Shown here piece after piece: positions 1 through 14,079 of a DNA stretch of 64,000 nucleotides. The DNA is taken from contig JANCRA010000019.1 of NCBI GenBank assembly GCA_024362935.1, positions 588,001 to 652,000 of the forward strand. Reading direction: 5' to 3'. The first letter of the stretch is position 1. Every line of letters starts with the position of its first letter. Both the position numbers and the translations under genes were made by a program. The stretch comes from Setophaga petechia (lineage: Eukaryota > Chordata > Aves > Passeriformes > Parulidae). Under the pieces are notes generated by a model that saw only the letters and a list, made by a program, of their open reading frames with translations, ran no database searches and was not told where the DNA came from.

Positions 1-3000
1 CTCTACCCTTGGGTGAGTCATCTGGACATTGTGTACTTCTCCTATGTCAGCGATCAAGAATGGCATAAAACCCACACATATTCAACTTTTCCTGTGTTGA
101 ACATATATGGATGGAAAGCATTAGATAAGGGCTTTGGGTATCCACTATATACTTTTTTCAATTCTGGTTTATTACAAGAGGAAACAGTCTAATTTTAAAA
201 ACTTTTAATAAGATATTTAAAAAAAGGGAGGACAGAAAGTGAAGGCCACTCAAGTCAACAGGGAGGTGCACCCTGGCTTCAGCAGATCTGATGTAGGTGC
301 CAAATGTATTTAACAGATACTGCTGTAGGTCAAACATTCTATATCACAAAATACACAGTTCACGTCATTGTAGGACTCATGTGATTTCAAACAAAGTGCC
401 TGCCTGTGACTTTTTCCTGCAAAATCTTCACTGATCTCATGGAGGAAGGGAAGCACCTACGTGCATCTCTTTCTGGATCAGGGGTTTTCTTCCAACACAC
501 TGATTGGAGGAATGTGTTTTCATGCATCTATCTAACCAGTCTAACTAGTCTATCTAATATGAGTGTTTAAATATCCAAATTATGAAAACATTGAAATTTA
601 GATGCCCATTGTTTTAATTAATAAAGTGCTAAAAAAGACACTGTCCCCCTTTAGCTGTGCTATTTGTTCAATTCTCTGGATGTACAGCCTATGAACACTA
701 TAAGCATGTGAGTCCTTATCCTTACTTTAAAAGCTTGTTTGTGGTTCATTATGAGCTATTAGGGAGAGCAAATCAAGCAATTGTTTTGGCAGGGATACAA
801 GAATTGCTTCATATTCTGTCAAGAATGATTCTCTCCTACAGAACAGGAATACAAGGCTTTGTGGATGGATTTGTTGCTCCTTCCCTTCTCCTGAGCATGC
901 TTACATTAGGAAAGCACATCTTTGAAGGAGAATATGACAAGCAGTCAGTCTCAAAGGGTAAATTGTGGCTTTAATGTGCAAGGTATTTTTTCCTTATCCC
1001 ACACTCCAAAAATAACAGCACATAAATCACTTTAGCACATCCAGAAATACAAGAACTGGAGAGAGGTGTAGGTATTAGGATTAGATTTTGAAGTAAAGGT
1101 GTTGTCAGCAGCCTCTAGCCTTGGGAGAAGGGCTGGCTGAAGAACATTAGGACTGCAATGCTAGGAAGCCTGTATGTGGAATTTCTAAGTTAGAAATCTG
1201 CAGGTAGAACCTGAGACATTAAGGTGCTTCTCAGACTGGCAGCAGGTGGAGATGAGGAGAGACCACCACAAGCACTAAGCTGTGCCAAACCAGTCATCAC
1301 AATTCCTACATGCTCCTTCACCTTTTATAAATTGAACAAGCGCCAGAAAGGTTGGAGTTTTGTCAGACAACTACCATAAAATCTTAGGAGCTTTGGCTTT
1401 GGTAACTTCCGCAGTTTTTGGCTTATATATCCAACTCAGAGTGTAAATGCTCCCAGATCTCTCTGCATCCCCCCAAATTATTTACTTTCTTGGTTATTCT
1501 TCCCATATTCCAGGCAGAGGATGAGTTTTCCCCATCTGAAGACGGTATTATGTGTAAGATGAGCCTGACAAAGAAGAAAACACTATGCTCCCTTCCTAAT
1601 CATAATATCATAATGATAAAATTACCCAGTAGAAAATAGTAAAAATGTAGCCCTGTTATAAATTCTTGACTGTGAATTTCCTGAGGCAGAAACACCATCA
1701 GTGCTATATGTGTGTCTGGCGACCAGCCTGGGAGAGAGCTGATTCTCTGCTGGGCTGCTGTGGCAAAGTCATAACTTCTTGGAAGACACCAGACCATAAC
1801 ACTTTTGCTCCTAGAAAGCATTCATCTCAATCCTTTTGGCTGCAGAGGGGACCAGGGCTGAGGGGGATGAGGTTTGAGGCACCTGTTGTAGCTCTGGAGG
1901 TGACACTGTGGACGTGCATGGATGCAACTGGCAGCTGGAGCAGGGCGAGAAGCCCCTGGGGGCACCTGACTGCTCACTGACCCTCTCTGGAGGGATGGGG
2001 CCGGTGTCTGTCCTGTGATTGTGGAGTTCACACCTCGTGCGGGATGACTTGAGCTGTCTGGACTCTGAGCATCCTTCCCTGCCCAGGGAGCAAGTCTGCT
2101 AGCAGCTGAAAACTTTCCTGGCTAGGGCCCCCACCTATTATAGCTCAGACAATCACATAATACTGTAATAAATGCAGGCAGTTCTGAAGAACTTTTTGAA
2201 ATCCCCAGACCTTGACTGAAACTGTTAAACCAGCTCCCATTAACTTCAGCTAGATTTGAAGCAGGTACTTACAACATTATTTTTAAACCTATAAGAAAAT
2301 AATTTTAGCCTTAATGTTGTTACAGACACAACAGGAAAAGGCACTAATGCCTTCAAAACTCCCAAGTAATTTACAGAAGCTGCAGCCAAGGCAAGGAGCC
2401 GAGCCCTGAGAGTCAAATCTGATAACTTGATGCAATACAGGTTTGTATCTGTTAATCCAGCACTCATGAACTTCTGCACTTTGTAAAGGATGACTTCTGT
2501 GCAAAACCCGTGTGCTGTGCTCCCTCATCTCTTTGCTCTGGAAAATATTGCAAAAGCTACATACAGGCTGGGACCTCCGCACGCAGGTGATTTCTGTGGC
2601 CAGTTTGAACTCTGGCTTTGCTCTCTGGCTATGTCTAAAACAGAGAATGAATTTAAATTGGTCTAATCTCCTCTTTGCACAGTTTCTGGTCATTTTGAGA
2701 CACTCCATTCTGTGGTAGAAAAGAGCCTTGCTCCTGTCCTGGGGCAATTTGGCAGCTGGGAAAAGGGGTTTCAAAGGAGGGCAGAAGCTATTCAGGGTAA
2801 GGCACCCCCAGTTTATTTTGGCATGACAAATATTTTGCTCAAATTAAAAAATATAAAAATCAGGCAACTTGCCAGCAATCTAAAAGGAGATTTGAATCTG
2901 CTTGAATAGGCATGTTTAAATGAAATTCTGTATCACATTGGTAATTACAGACCCTGTTATCACAGTAACTCACTACCAGGTGAGAAGTCCCTTTCAAAAT

Positions 3001-5017
3001 AACTACACCTAGATGAAATACTTATGTAAGGGAAGGCAGTAGGAGCAAATGCTTCATCATTTGGTGTCAGAGGGCCAAACTGCTCTGTACTGGTGAAAAA
3101 AGGCAGAATAAGCCCGAGGAAGACATACATTCACATATGCAAACCTAACATGAATAAGTACAAAGCAGGGCTTACAACCCATTTCTGACTGGAAACAATT
3201 ATGCACTGAAAACAAGCATCAATGCTTTAAATATATGAGTGGATTTAATAGGAAGGAGCCAGAAATTAGACAGTAGGGAAGGGAGGTGGTCTGCAGGTAA
3301 ATAGGGGATAAAGGAGATAATTAAACAGGAGATTAATTAATCTGCCAAACCACATGGATCCTTGTTTATAGTGAACAGCCAGTGCTTAATATTCAGAACA
3401 ATTTTCAAGAAGACCTACACTTTCAGCCTAGTGGTGGCAGGCACCAGAACCTCCCAAGCTGTTTCATGTTATCTTTTAAATTCTTAATTTTTCCTCCCCT
3501 TGAAGAGAGACAAATGTAAACAGCAGACAGGAACTGCTGTCTCTCCAGAAGAGTTCTCAAGGAACAGCTTCAGAACATAAAGTGCCTGTGTCACTGGAAG
3601 GATCCAAGGAAGAAATCTGCAGTTTTCCCCAGAAGAATTCTAGGCATAGAATTAACAATTTTTCTTTGCATAATTTCTTAGGTCCAGAGAAATGGGTAAA
3701 GCCTCAAAAGTACATGCAAGTCTTTCATTAGCAACCCTTGAAAGACAAAAGCAGAAAGTCCACTTTGATACAAGGTATTGCAGGTCTGATATTCAGACTC
3801 CTTCCCAAAATTCATGACAAAATTTGCTAGCAGCATTTAGTTTTGGTATTTATTTTGCTGTCCTGGCATGTAGCTGGTCTGTGGGCTCACCTGCTGAGCA
3901 GTCACACCAAACAGGGATGATCATCAGCTGTGTGCATAACCAATGATCTCTGTGTACCAACTCTGTTCCCAGGAGAGCCTCAGCTGATGGCTACAACACG
4001 CTGTTTCACTGGTCTGCTGTTCAGCTTCCTTCCTCTTTTGCTGTTCACATCTCTCAGTTTTCAGGTGCTTACTTCATAGAGGCCATCAGGGTCTTCCTGC
4101 AGGAGGTGATGCATTCAAACTGCCCACCCAGCTGTAAAGCCTCTCTGTTCACCAAGGTTTCACAACTGTTGTGGCTTCGGGGAAAATACACTTGATTGCA
4201 AAGTGCAAACACACTCCTCATGTCTGAAGATTTCAGAACAAAATCTTCTTTGAGACAGTGCTTGGGACACTAGATTGGTCACCATCAATCGAGAGATGCT
4301 CAAAGTCCTACCACCTCTCTTAGCATTACAGAAGGTAGAAGGATGATGTGATGTCAAAGTGGAAGGTCCTACCCATTCCTGGGAGCCAGCAGTGGTAAAA
4401 ATGAAAAGGAAGATGTGCCCCAAGCCTTACCATAGCCTTGCTAGTAGAAAGATAGCAGAGAAGATGGAGTTTCGTAGGAGTGGACGTATCAGAGGTAATA
4501 TGAAACTGCTTGATTCTGAAAGTGTTAGGGGGCAGTCTCCAAACAATGAAAACAACCCATGTTTCCAGTGGATTTTACTGATGGTTTTCCTTCTCAGGAA
4601 AGGATAATGTGGGAATTTAAAAATAATAGTAATTTGGGTGACCAGATGAGGTTTCAGAAGAAAGTAGAATAATCCCACATCATCCTTTGTGTGGATATCC
4701 TGAGCTTTCAACCTGCAAGGTTTGCAGTATTGATATTCCATTTGCAGATCTCTAAGCTTTCTAACATCTTACTACCAGCTAATCAATGTCCAAATTCTAT
4801 GGAGCTGCTGAGAAAGCACACATTTCTGGTGAGGGAATTGATATTTTTATCTTGGCTTCTGTTCTTCTGCATGGAGCAGTGCAGTAGGACAGTGACACAT
4901 TTGTGTGACTATTCCAGAGCACAAGTATTAAAATGGAGACTGACAATGGTAGCAGCAATTGTTTTGCTTGCAGTTAACATATAGTATGCTCAGTCTATTG
5001 GTCACTGCCTTATTCAG
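1..5017. other. Gene-free flank, nothing recognised
   Basis: AT-rich unique-looking sequence. A more GC-rich patch (about 1700-2100) has open frames on both strands but no domain, splice signals or repeat identity I can name. Confidence 0.6.
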
Positions 5018-5224
5018 ATTAGATATGGGGAAGGAATTTTTTACAGTGAGGATGGCAAAACACTGAGAGGTGGTTGATGTTCTGTCCCTGGAAATGGTCA
5101 AGGTCAGCTTTGAATACTCAGGGCTCTGAGCATCCTGATCTAGTTTAAGATGTTTCTGCTTATTGCAGGGGAGCTCAACTGGATGACATTTAAATGCCCC
5201 TTCTATCTATGATTCTATGATTTT
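5018..5224 (+). mobile_element. CR1 LINE 3' end fragment
   Basis: The segment reads like the bird CR1 3' end: TTAGATAT..GGAAGGAATTTTTTAC, GTGAGGATGGCAAAACACTG, GAGGTGGT, TCCCTGGAAATGGTCAAGG, and ends in CTATGATTCTATGATTTT, the short tandem 3' terminus typical of CR1. It is 5'-truncated and diverged. Confidence 0.85.
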
Positions 5225-5579
5225 ATCATTCATGTTGCAGGATAAAAAAATATTCCTTTGTACTCCACCAAGTCAATGCCACCCTTTACTAATGATACCA
5301 CTAATAATGCTGGACCTCAGGGCTCCTCAGGCAGAATTCTAGTGGCAGCCAAAGAGAAACTGACTCAGGAAATGAGGCACTGGTTGCTGCAGGCTGAAGC
5401 ATCTTCATGTCTGCCTTTGCTGCAAAGACGTGACTTTTTCAAAGTACACAGCAAAGCTTCAGGAAGAAGCCAACATCAAATAAGCACATGGAGAGCTGCT
5501 TTCTCCTACCATTGATCAAAGAGCAGTGTCAGGAGAAGGAGAAATAGTATTGCCACTAAAACAACTTTGTCTCCATGCC

Positions 5580-5936
5580 TCATCAAATTGCGTACAGAGG
5601 AGACCAACAAAGCTGGTGAAAAGGCTGGAAGGCATGTCCTAGGAGGAAGGGCTGAGGACTTAGGATTTGTCTAGTTTGCAGTAAAGAAGGCTGGGGACAA
5701 CCTCATTACTGCCTACAGCTTCCTGAGGAGGGAAAGTGGAGAGGCAGGTGCTGGTCTCTTCTCTCCTCTCCACTGACAGGACACATGGGAATCATCACAG
5801 CTATGATAGGAGAGGTTCAGACTGGACATCAAGAAGCATTTCTTTACCAAGGGTGTGGTCAAACACTGGGACAGACTTCCTAGGGAGGCAATCGATGCCC
5901 TAGGACTATCAATATTTAAAATAATAATAATAATAA

Positions 5937-5977
<41 letters not shown>

Positions 5978-6110
5978 ATTAATGAATGGATAATGCCCTC
6001 AGATAATTCACTCTAACTTTTGGACAGATCTGAAGTGGTCAGTCAATTTGACTAGGTTGCCATTATAGGTCCCTTCAAACTGAAATATTCTATTCTATCC
6101 TATCCTATCC
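5580..6110 (+). mobile_element. CR1 LINE 3' end with internal and terminal microsatellites
   Basis: A CR1 3' region follows the usual order: AAGGCTGGAAGG, GGGACAACCTCATTACTGCCTACAG..CTTCCTGAGG, GGACATCAAGAAGCATTTCTTTACC, CACTGGGACAGACTTCCTAGGGAGGC, AGGTCCCTTCAAACTGAAATATTC. It is split by an AAT/AGT array (5918-5976), and its normal ATTCTATG terminus has been replaced by a TATCC array. Confidence 0.8.
5918..5976. repeat. Compound (AAT)n(AGT)n microsatellite
   Basis: About six AAT units run directly into about 13 AGT units, all uninterrupted, inside the CR1 fragment. Confidence 0.95.
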
Positions 6111-6174
6111 TATCCTATCCTATCCTATCCTATCCTATCCTATCCTATCCTATCCTATCCTATCCATCCTATCC
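6091..6174. repeat. (TATCC)n pentanucleotide array
   Basis: About 15 TATCC units preceded by two TATTC-like units at the CR1 3' end. The TATTC to TATCC gradient suggests expansion from the CR1 terminal repeat. Confidence 0.95.
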
Positions 6175-6179
6175 TTCTA

Positions 6180-9100
6180 TTGCCCAGCCTTGGTACAGAT
6201 GCTTCCTCACATCTCTCAACCACTTGCTTCCTGAAAGTGTTTCCAGGCTGGAAGGTTCCATCTGGAGATCAGGCACACAGAAAAGACCCAGCTTCTCTGT
6301 TCTTCATGCTCCATTTGGTGCTTCTCATCCCAACTGGGAGAGGCTGGGGAGCTGCTGGGCAGGAGGGCCTGGGAATGTGCTGTGGAGCTCGGCAGCTGTT
6401 TCTGAAGCTGCGGCGTTTCGCCACGGGCAGAGTTCCCTGTGTTCTGTGCGCTGCCTGACAGACCTCGCGGGACCATGTCTTGCAAAATGAACACCAGAGC
6501 TACTCCCTAAGAACCTTTATTAAAAAAGGAAAAAAGGCAACCTCTGTGTAAATGAAATGCTTGTTTACAGCATAGTGCCACAGCTCTATGTGCTAAGCTT
6601 CATAGCCTTAGTGGGTTATAAAAAATACCCATATTGTAGATATAGATAGTGCAGAAGACATAGAAGATAAGAATAATAGAGATAATAAAGATAATAACAC
6701 CCATTCCCCAAGACTTTACAAACAGCAGTCCTGACATTTAGCTCCCAAAATACAGACTTTTGCAAAAATTAAGTCAAGATGCAAGTGTAATAGATGCAGG
6801 TAATAGAGCCAACATTTGTTCCTAATCTGTTACATTACTGCTACTTAACTACTCCAAATGTTTTATTAATTAAAGATGACAATATTGCAATTATATCTTA
6901 GTCCTTGCAGCTGTTTTCACATCCTCACAGTAGAAAGTGCCTTCTCTATACACATAAAGGGAGGGACAGCTATAACTGGGACTATACAATTGAATATCTT
7001 CTGAGAGTTTAAAGATGATCTGAGACATGCTTGAGAACAGACAAGAACCTGGATTTGAATTTATAAAACAAGCATTTAGAGCAGATCATTGAGGGGAAGA
7101 ATAAGTCAAAGAATATCCCGGTCTCCAACTGGCCATGATGAAAAAAGCAGAATGGAAAGCAGGTGCATAAGAGAGGAGTTCTGGGCATGATTTCCACTTG
7201 TGATGCTCTGTGAGAGACCCATGGGGAGAGGAAAGGGATGCTGACTGCAGGATGTCAACAAAGAGCTTGGAAGAGACTGATCCCTTCTATAGGCCTTCTG
7301 CAGGCCTCAGGGCTAAGCTTGTGATTGTGCACAGATAAGTGAAATTTTCTGAAAGTTATTTCCAGTGCAAAGAAGCTGGAAAGTCTGAAGCTGGAAATCA
7401 ACACACAGGGTTTGTATTTATAGAATGCTCGTTTGGCTTGTACAGAGGGGATCAGTCTGGCTAATATTTGAGTTTCTGCACATGTTTCCCCATCCTCCTG
7501 GGTTAAAAGTTGGCACATTGGAATGGCAAGAGTTGAAAAGATTCAATTTAAATTAAAGAAACCAAACCAACCTTAACAGCATGCAAACACAATTTCATTT
7601 CTCCATGAAAGTTAAAAACAAACAAAAATTGCATTGACATATACAGAACCAAGTGGTTTTCTTTAAATACTGCAATTGATTATGAGGCATTTTATTGAGA
7701 GGATGGGAGGAAGAAAAGTCCTTATTCAAATTGCCTGATGGAGTCTAACATAACAGTGCAGCATTCAAAATTTTTGCAATGAGAAAGGTTTTTTGGAAAG
7801 TGATTTAATTTGTAGTTTCTAAACCAACTGTTCCAATAGAAAGCACAACATCTGTGAATTCAGGTAACAGAGGCTTTGCTCCAATCTGTAACATGCCATC
7901 AAAAGTATTATAAAATAGAATTTTTTCCCCAGTGGCAGAGGAATTGTTTTATTTACTGATTAGGAACACCTCATCGTTGTTGGAATTTCTGGAATGCTTT
8001 TTAAATCTCCTCTAGAATACTGATGTGAAGACAATACTTTTTTCAATCAGCAGATTGAGAATCAACCCCTGCCTGCATTTCAATCAACCCCTACCCCCAC
8101 TGGGCTTTAGGATCTGCTGATTCTCCATACCATGGTAGAAATCAGAATTTCCCATGATCTGTAGTGCTGCATCATCTCCCTTTCCCTCTGTTTCCTGCTT
8201 CAGTTATATCCTTCCCCCAAACTCTTCTCTCTGACAGCCATTCATCTTTCTATTACTTCACAAGCTTTTCATGTGTTACATTTCTCTTTCTGTGGCCCTC
8301 AGCACGAAACTACCAAATAAGCAGTTTGACTTCCCTCTTTCCTTTTTCTCAGCATGCTCATTAGTTTGCTACTTAGCAAAAGGAAACCCCTTTGCTGTCA
8401 AAAGAAAAGGGCGCCATCACTGAAGCTGGACTTCAAATTATCATGATGTCAGGTGTCTATTAGGGAACATTCATATCAAGATAGCCCCAAACAGTCAGCA
8501 TCCATCTACACTCAGATATTTTAAAGGGAGACAAGATAAGCCAATGAGGCAGAAACATGGGAGTCTCAATAATTATCAGCCCCCAAATGAGCCCCAGGGC
8601 CATAAATGAACAGATCCTTCTCACAAAGGTGTCCAGATAGATGCTCTGTCCCAAGGAGACTGGTGGAGGGGACCAAAGATTTCTGTGAGAAGCATATCTT
8701 GGACAAAGATTCCTTGATATTTCTAAGAAGATGTGCTTTGCTTTGTTCCAGGCATGTCCCCATTATGGAGAATTTAGAATTGTAGGCAGCAGAATTTAAA
8801 AAATTTACTGTAACCCCTATGGAAATGGTGTATAAAAATGGGATTTCATGCTTCCTTTCTTTTATTTTCATATGGAAGTTGTTTTAACTCTTAATTTCGA
8901 CAGAATCAAGATTTTATCCGAATTGTTTTCTTATTACATATAAACCATACATACATATAAACCCTCCAATAAAAGGTCAGAGTCCCCTTCTCCTGTCTTC
9001 GGTCTCTACACTGTCCCCTTTTGCTTTTCTTCTGTTCCCAGCCCTCCTCATCCTAGAAATAAAATGTTTTCTTCTGGAGCTGAATTAGGCCATGTTTTAG

Positions 9101-11390
9101 CTTACAAATAATGTGCACTACTGTTGTTGACTAGCCAAATCCAAATTAAACTCATTTTTCACCTAGCTTAAACAGCGGAGGCAAAAGATGGAGGACTCAG
9201 AATTATCTTCCCTAATTTGTCAGTTGTCTGCACCTGCATGTAGGCACTGAAATACTACAGTAAACCTCAAGACTCAGCTTATATCATTCTTTGAGGTACA
9301 GAAAAAAAAGAAAATGACTGTGTAACAAACACAAGCCAACTTTCCTGAGCTGCTAAAGGCTGTAGCTGGGAGTTCAGCAGAATTAGATCCCAGCCATTAG
9401 GCACTAGCTGCACTTTTGCTTACATTAAGCCAACCAATGCTTTGGAAAGTAATACACTTCTATAAGTCATTCATAGCATCATAATGCCAGTAATTTAACT
9501 CCTCTGGGGCTTCTGTAAGATCTCTGCAAAAAGCAAGTGGAAGAAAGTCTATGGCTGCTGCCTTAGGCCTTCTGTGGGTGTTAAATGCATGTAGGCAAAT
9601 AGCTGACAAACCACATATTCAAATTAGCACATGCATATTCATCTGTTTTACTCAGGTTTGTGTGGGACTGGTTTTAACTTGGTCAAGAAAAAGTGTTCTC
9701 CCTTTTCCCCCCGTTAGTCCTGTCACTACCTATTGTAAGCAAGTAGCACCCTAAACTAATCAGTGGATGTGGCCTAAAAAATGTTAAGACAGAGAGGGAA
9801 TACCCATATCTGATGTGTGTAGATGTTGAAGGGTTAGATTTCCATCATGCCTCCTCTGCAGCTGGTGCTTTTTAGCCCACAAGAAGAGTATTGTGTTTGG
9901 CACCTCCATTATAGCATCTCTTTATTCCCACATTAACTCATGTAGTTAAATACTCTGAAATGCAGTGAAGATGAGTGGGCACTGCCAGCAGAATTAGCAG
10001 CAGAATGGCAGTCTCTGCACTGGGGTCTTTCCAGGAACATGGCAGAAAGGAGAGCTCCTGCACACCTGGTTCCCTGCAGAAATGGATGGTAACTCTGAGA
10101 TGGGAGAGGAGGGCACAGCTTCAGGAGTAAGCACACAAGGGACTGTGTCATGGTCATGTCGTAGGGTCTCAGGCCCTTTTTGCGATCTCCCTCCATACTC
10201 AAGGAATCAAGAAGAAGACCAAAAGAACTTGAAACTACTAAAGTGTGCTTCTTGTGTTCCCATGTTCAGGAATCCTACCCTGAGTGAGAGCAAATGAAGG
10301 TGAAAGTTGATATTGTCCTACTGGAGAGAAGAGCTTTGGTTCACACTCTTCATTCTCACCTTTCCAGGAAGGTTTTAATTCACTACATATTTACCATTTG
10401 TGGTTTCTTATTTCAGAAAATATTCTGCCTTGGTTTTATTCCAGGAGCCAAGCAACTCAATAAGCAGGACTTGAGTATATTTGCCCCATTTGATTGCTGA
10501 GACAGGCTCTACAGGGCACTCTGCTCGTGCTTGTGTTGGACATGATCAACAGTCTTTCCAGCTCTCCAGGCTAGTGCTGACCTGTGCCACCTTGCGTCCT
10601 GCTGCAGTGGCAAGACCAGCTCCTGCCTCAGTTAGGTTTAATCAAGTCAGACTTGTTCTTACCTCTCTGCCACTACTCCTTGGCTGCTCTCTCCTTCTTG
10701 TTGAGCCTGGCTGGTCGTGTTCATCTTCAGCAGGCACCTCCTCACTGCTCCCTTTTCCTTCTCTTCAGTTTCCAGTCTTCATTTCCCCAGTCCCCTCCTC
10801 TTCTACAATTCTGCTCCAAATTATAGTTTGCTAAATCCATACAGAAATGAATACAGCATTTCATTCTGTGTACTCTTTGTCTGACTTTTATCTTTTCAAA
10901 GAGTGCTACTGAGTATTATGTGTAACACATAGTGGAACTTTTAACCCACAGAGGACATCAAACCCATTGGATCCTCAAAATAAGACGTGACCTGCTGCTG
11001 CCTGTTTAATACAGTCAATTATTAGCATTTGATAATTATTGAGCACTTTTGACGCAGGCATAATTTTATAAATTTTTTTCCATCTTGTATTTATATATAC
11101 ACACAGATTCATATGCATGCACAAATAAACATGGACACACATATCTAAATATGTCTGTATCTCTACACATATACAGGAAACCCAGGTCCAAACATTTTTT
11201 CCAGGTGCAGCCTCTTTGCTGAGTAAAAAATCAGTCCTCCTAGGGGGCCAAAGCTTATTATTGGCTTCTGAGAAAGTTTCCTAAGCTTGTATTTTTCAGC
11301 ATCTCTTTCAAGTCCTTAGATTAGTCATGAACTTTTTTAGGTTTTCTAGATTTGAGTCTTTACTTTGATTTCTTCCCTGATATATTCCAC
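6180..11390. other. Gene-free flank, nothing recognised
   Basis: No exon, RNA gene or named repeat recognised. A GC-richer patch lies near 6200-6480, and a TATATACACACA-rich stretch near 11090-11170. Confidence 0.6.
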
Positions 11391-11580
11391 AGATCTTGCA
11401 GTGACTTTTGCTTTGAGTGGCTTTCCTGCTGTGTTCCTGGCTATCATTTCCGTGAGGACTGTTCAGCAGAGGTCCTCTCAGATCTGGAGTGTACACAGCA
11501 CTGAAGGTCTGCTGGGTACTTACTGCCTTGTACTGGCACCCAACCAGAACCTGTGGTGCTCACAGCTGCTGCACCTTTCT
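11391..11580 (+). repeat. Unclassified interspersed repeat, copy A
   Basis: This copy aligns, with gaps, to the reverse complement of 13235-13425. Shared blocks include ACTTTTGCTYTGAGTGGC, CTCTCAGATC, AAGGTCTGCTG and ACCCAACCAGAACCTG. The family could be an LTR or old LINE fragment; I cannot name it. Confidence 0.65.
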
Positions 11581-13234
11581 CGCCTGCAGCACATTGTGAA
11601 TTAGCATGTACTGAAAATATTCATTTCACAGATGTTCAGCTTCAAATTCCACTGTTTAGAAGACAGACTTTATTAGAAAAAGAGCAGATTTTAAGGGCAG
11701 AGTCTTCCCACGGACAAATGGAACTGAAGTTTGTTCTTTGCTTTCTTTTGGGAGTAGTCTTTGCACCACAAAATGTCAATACCTGGGAAAGTTTATTTAA
11801 TGCATATTAATTGTTGCTCTGTGTGTCTTAGGTTGTGCTTACACCTAAACTTTTGTACTAGCCCTGAACTAATTAGATCAGCCACAGTAGGATCTCACCA
11901 GGGTTACCCACTTATATTACAGCCCATATATTAAATGTAGGATCGCTGTGGTGGGATGAGTACAGGTACATATATTTTGTATCCTCAGTTTTTTATGTCC
12001 CTCTGGTATAAAATCTTAAAATAACTGAATGAAATGGATTTCTGCCATCGATTTCAAGGGAATCAAGATTTCTAGTTTTTGTTTTGCCTTTGGTGGAAGA
12101 CTACAAAATCTCAAAGTAGTCTGAAGATGTCTTTTTCCTTTCTGTAGTAAAGCATAAATTTCACTTTTACCTTCATCACTGGGACAGACATTACCAGAAG
12201 CTATCCTTTGGACAGAAGGAACATGAAAACTGCAAAATCCTAGTTTGATGAATGCTTGTGAGGAATATTTTCAAATGTGTTTTTCCTCAAGGTTGCTGCT
12301 TCTGTGTGCAATGGTTGTTCATTTAATTCAGACAGCACCTGTCTCTGATCATTATTTTTTAGAGAGTTCTAGTAATCCATAAACTTAATCTGGAAAAGAA
12401 AACATACTGTTGCTAAAATAGTCTAGTAGAATCCCATTCCTGTTTTGATTACTAAGGTGGACGTGCTGAAGCATTTGCTTCACTAGAGATATTTAGTCTC
12501 TTCTGTGCCTTGCTTTGGTCTCCTTTCTCCCTTCTCCTAATTTTACAGATGCTTTTCTATCGCTGCTTCAGAATTTCCTTATTGTTCTTATAGCAAAGGT
12601 TCCTCTTATATCAGCAGCTGATCTGAACAGCCATCCCAGGAGCAAAAATTCCATAAGTCCTTATTGTTGTAGACTGTAAGAAGTATCACAAAACCGTTGG
12701 CTAACATGATACCCTTCTAGTTAAGGCTCTATCCCAGCTCAGGCTGCAGCTATAAATGCCATGAGGCATCGTGGATGGATAGGCACATAATGATGAACTT
12801 CCTCTCTGCCTGGAGTTAAAAATGGTTTATGTTAATGTCAGTCTTCCACTGGCAGTTTTTATGCTCTCCATCCACATATGCTACATATGCTACTAATACT
12901 GGCACTATTTCCCAGCATTTTGGTGGTGAATATTTGCCAAGAAAAGGGCACTTGAATGCTCCAGAAAGGAAAAAAGCAGCCACAAATCCTCTCTTTGTCT
13001 TTTAATTATGACTGCTGGTATGGATCTGTTGACCTCTGCTTTGTTCATTCTGCCTCCTGTGATGATTGCTGGAGTTAGGAGCTGGGTCTCTGCCTCAGCC
13101 ATTCTAAATTAGCATCTCTTCAAAGGCAGTGGCCTGCCTTCCTCATCTCCTCTGGGACAGCATGTCAGCACCATCAGTGGAACAGAGGATGTTCTCTCAG
13201 GAGCCTTATTGGCTTCCTTCTATTTTCTCTCTGT
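11581..13234. other. Gene-free flank, nothing recognised
   Basis: AT-rich sequence between the two inverted repeat copies; no feature recognised. Confidence 0.55.
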
Positions 13235-13425
13235 GCTGGGAGAGGAGGTTGAGCAGGTTCTGGTTGGGTACCAGCCCAAGGCAGTGGTTACACAGCAGAC
13301 CTTGCAGACCTTGGATCTGAGAGGTTTTTTGCTGATCCATCCTTAATGGTGGAATGGGCAGGAACATGGAAGGATGGCCACTCAGAGCAAAAGTGCCTGC
13401 AGATAATATCAGGAGAGAGATGCAG
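13235..13425 (-). repeat. Unclassified interspersed repeat, copy B
   Basis: On the minus strand this matches copy A at 11391-11580 (shared CTCTCAGATC and ACCCAACCAGAACCTG blocks). Just to its right, 13440-13490 (GTGTTTGGCTGTTGGCTGGG) resembles the 3' edge of the bird LTR seen at 35.5 kb, so the region may be a nest of elements. Confidence 0.6.
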
Positions 13426-13926
13426 CTAAAGAGGGACTGAATGAGGAGCTGTGAGGGTGTTTGGCTGTTGGCTGGGGTCAACCCACCAAAATGGTGGTGT
13501 GAATAGCACCAGGGTGCTCTTGTATGATATGGAGGTAGTAAAAACAATTTTATGTATTCTCTCATTTGGGTTAAATGAGAGTTTATACCTTGGACTCTCT
13601 TCTCACAGAATTCATAATAGATTCCAAAAACTCATGGGAAAAAGAACAAAGGAAATCCTCTTATTATTATTTCTGGAACAGCAACCCTTCAGCTGTGTTT
13701 CCATACATAACAAGATTCACTTATTTTGTTACTACTTCACCTTCAATTTTTAAGACAGAAGAGATGCATGGCTATGAGTAAAATATATTGTAATATATTA
13801 CAAAATAGAATATTTTTGACTGTGTACTTTTAGAAAAGGCTTTAGTGTGCTCAGAAGTACCAAAGTTTCTGCTGTTAAATTGCTATGAACTGCCCAAATA
13901 ACTACTGGAGACTGAAAAAAAAAATA

Positions 13927-14075
13927 ACACATACATACATACATACATGTATATATATACATACATACATACATACGTATATACACATACATACATACAC
14001 ACAAATATATACACATACACACACGTATATAATATTCATATATATACATATATATTTTATATATACATACACATG
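13927..14075. repeat. (CATA)n / TA-rich compound microsatellite
   Basis: Blocks of ACAT/CATA units alternate with TATATA and CACACA. Frames on both strands here (Tyr/His/Ile repeats) are artefacts of the repeat. Confidence 0.95.
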
Positions 14076-14079
14076 CGCT

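Noticed and set aside
2289..2774. 161-codon minus-strand open frame in the left flank
   Set aside because: No recognisable domain or splice signals; one of many frames of this size expected by chance across 64 kb.
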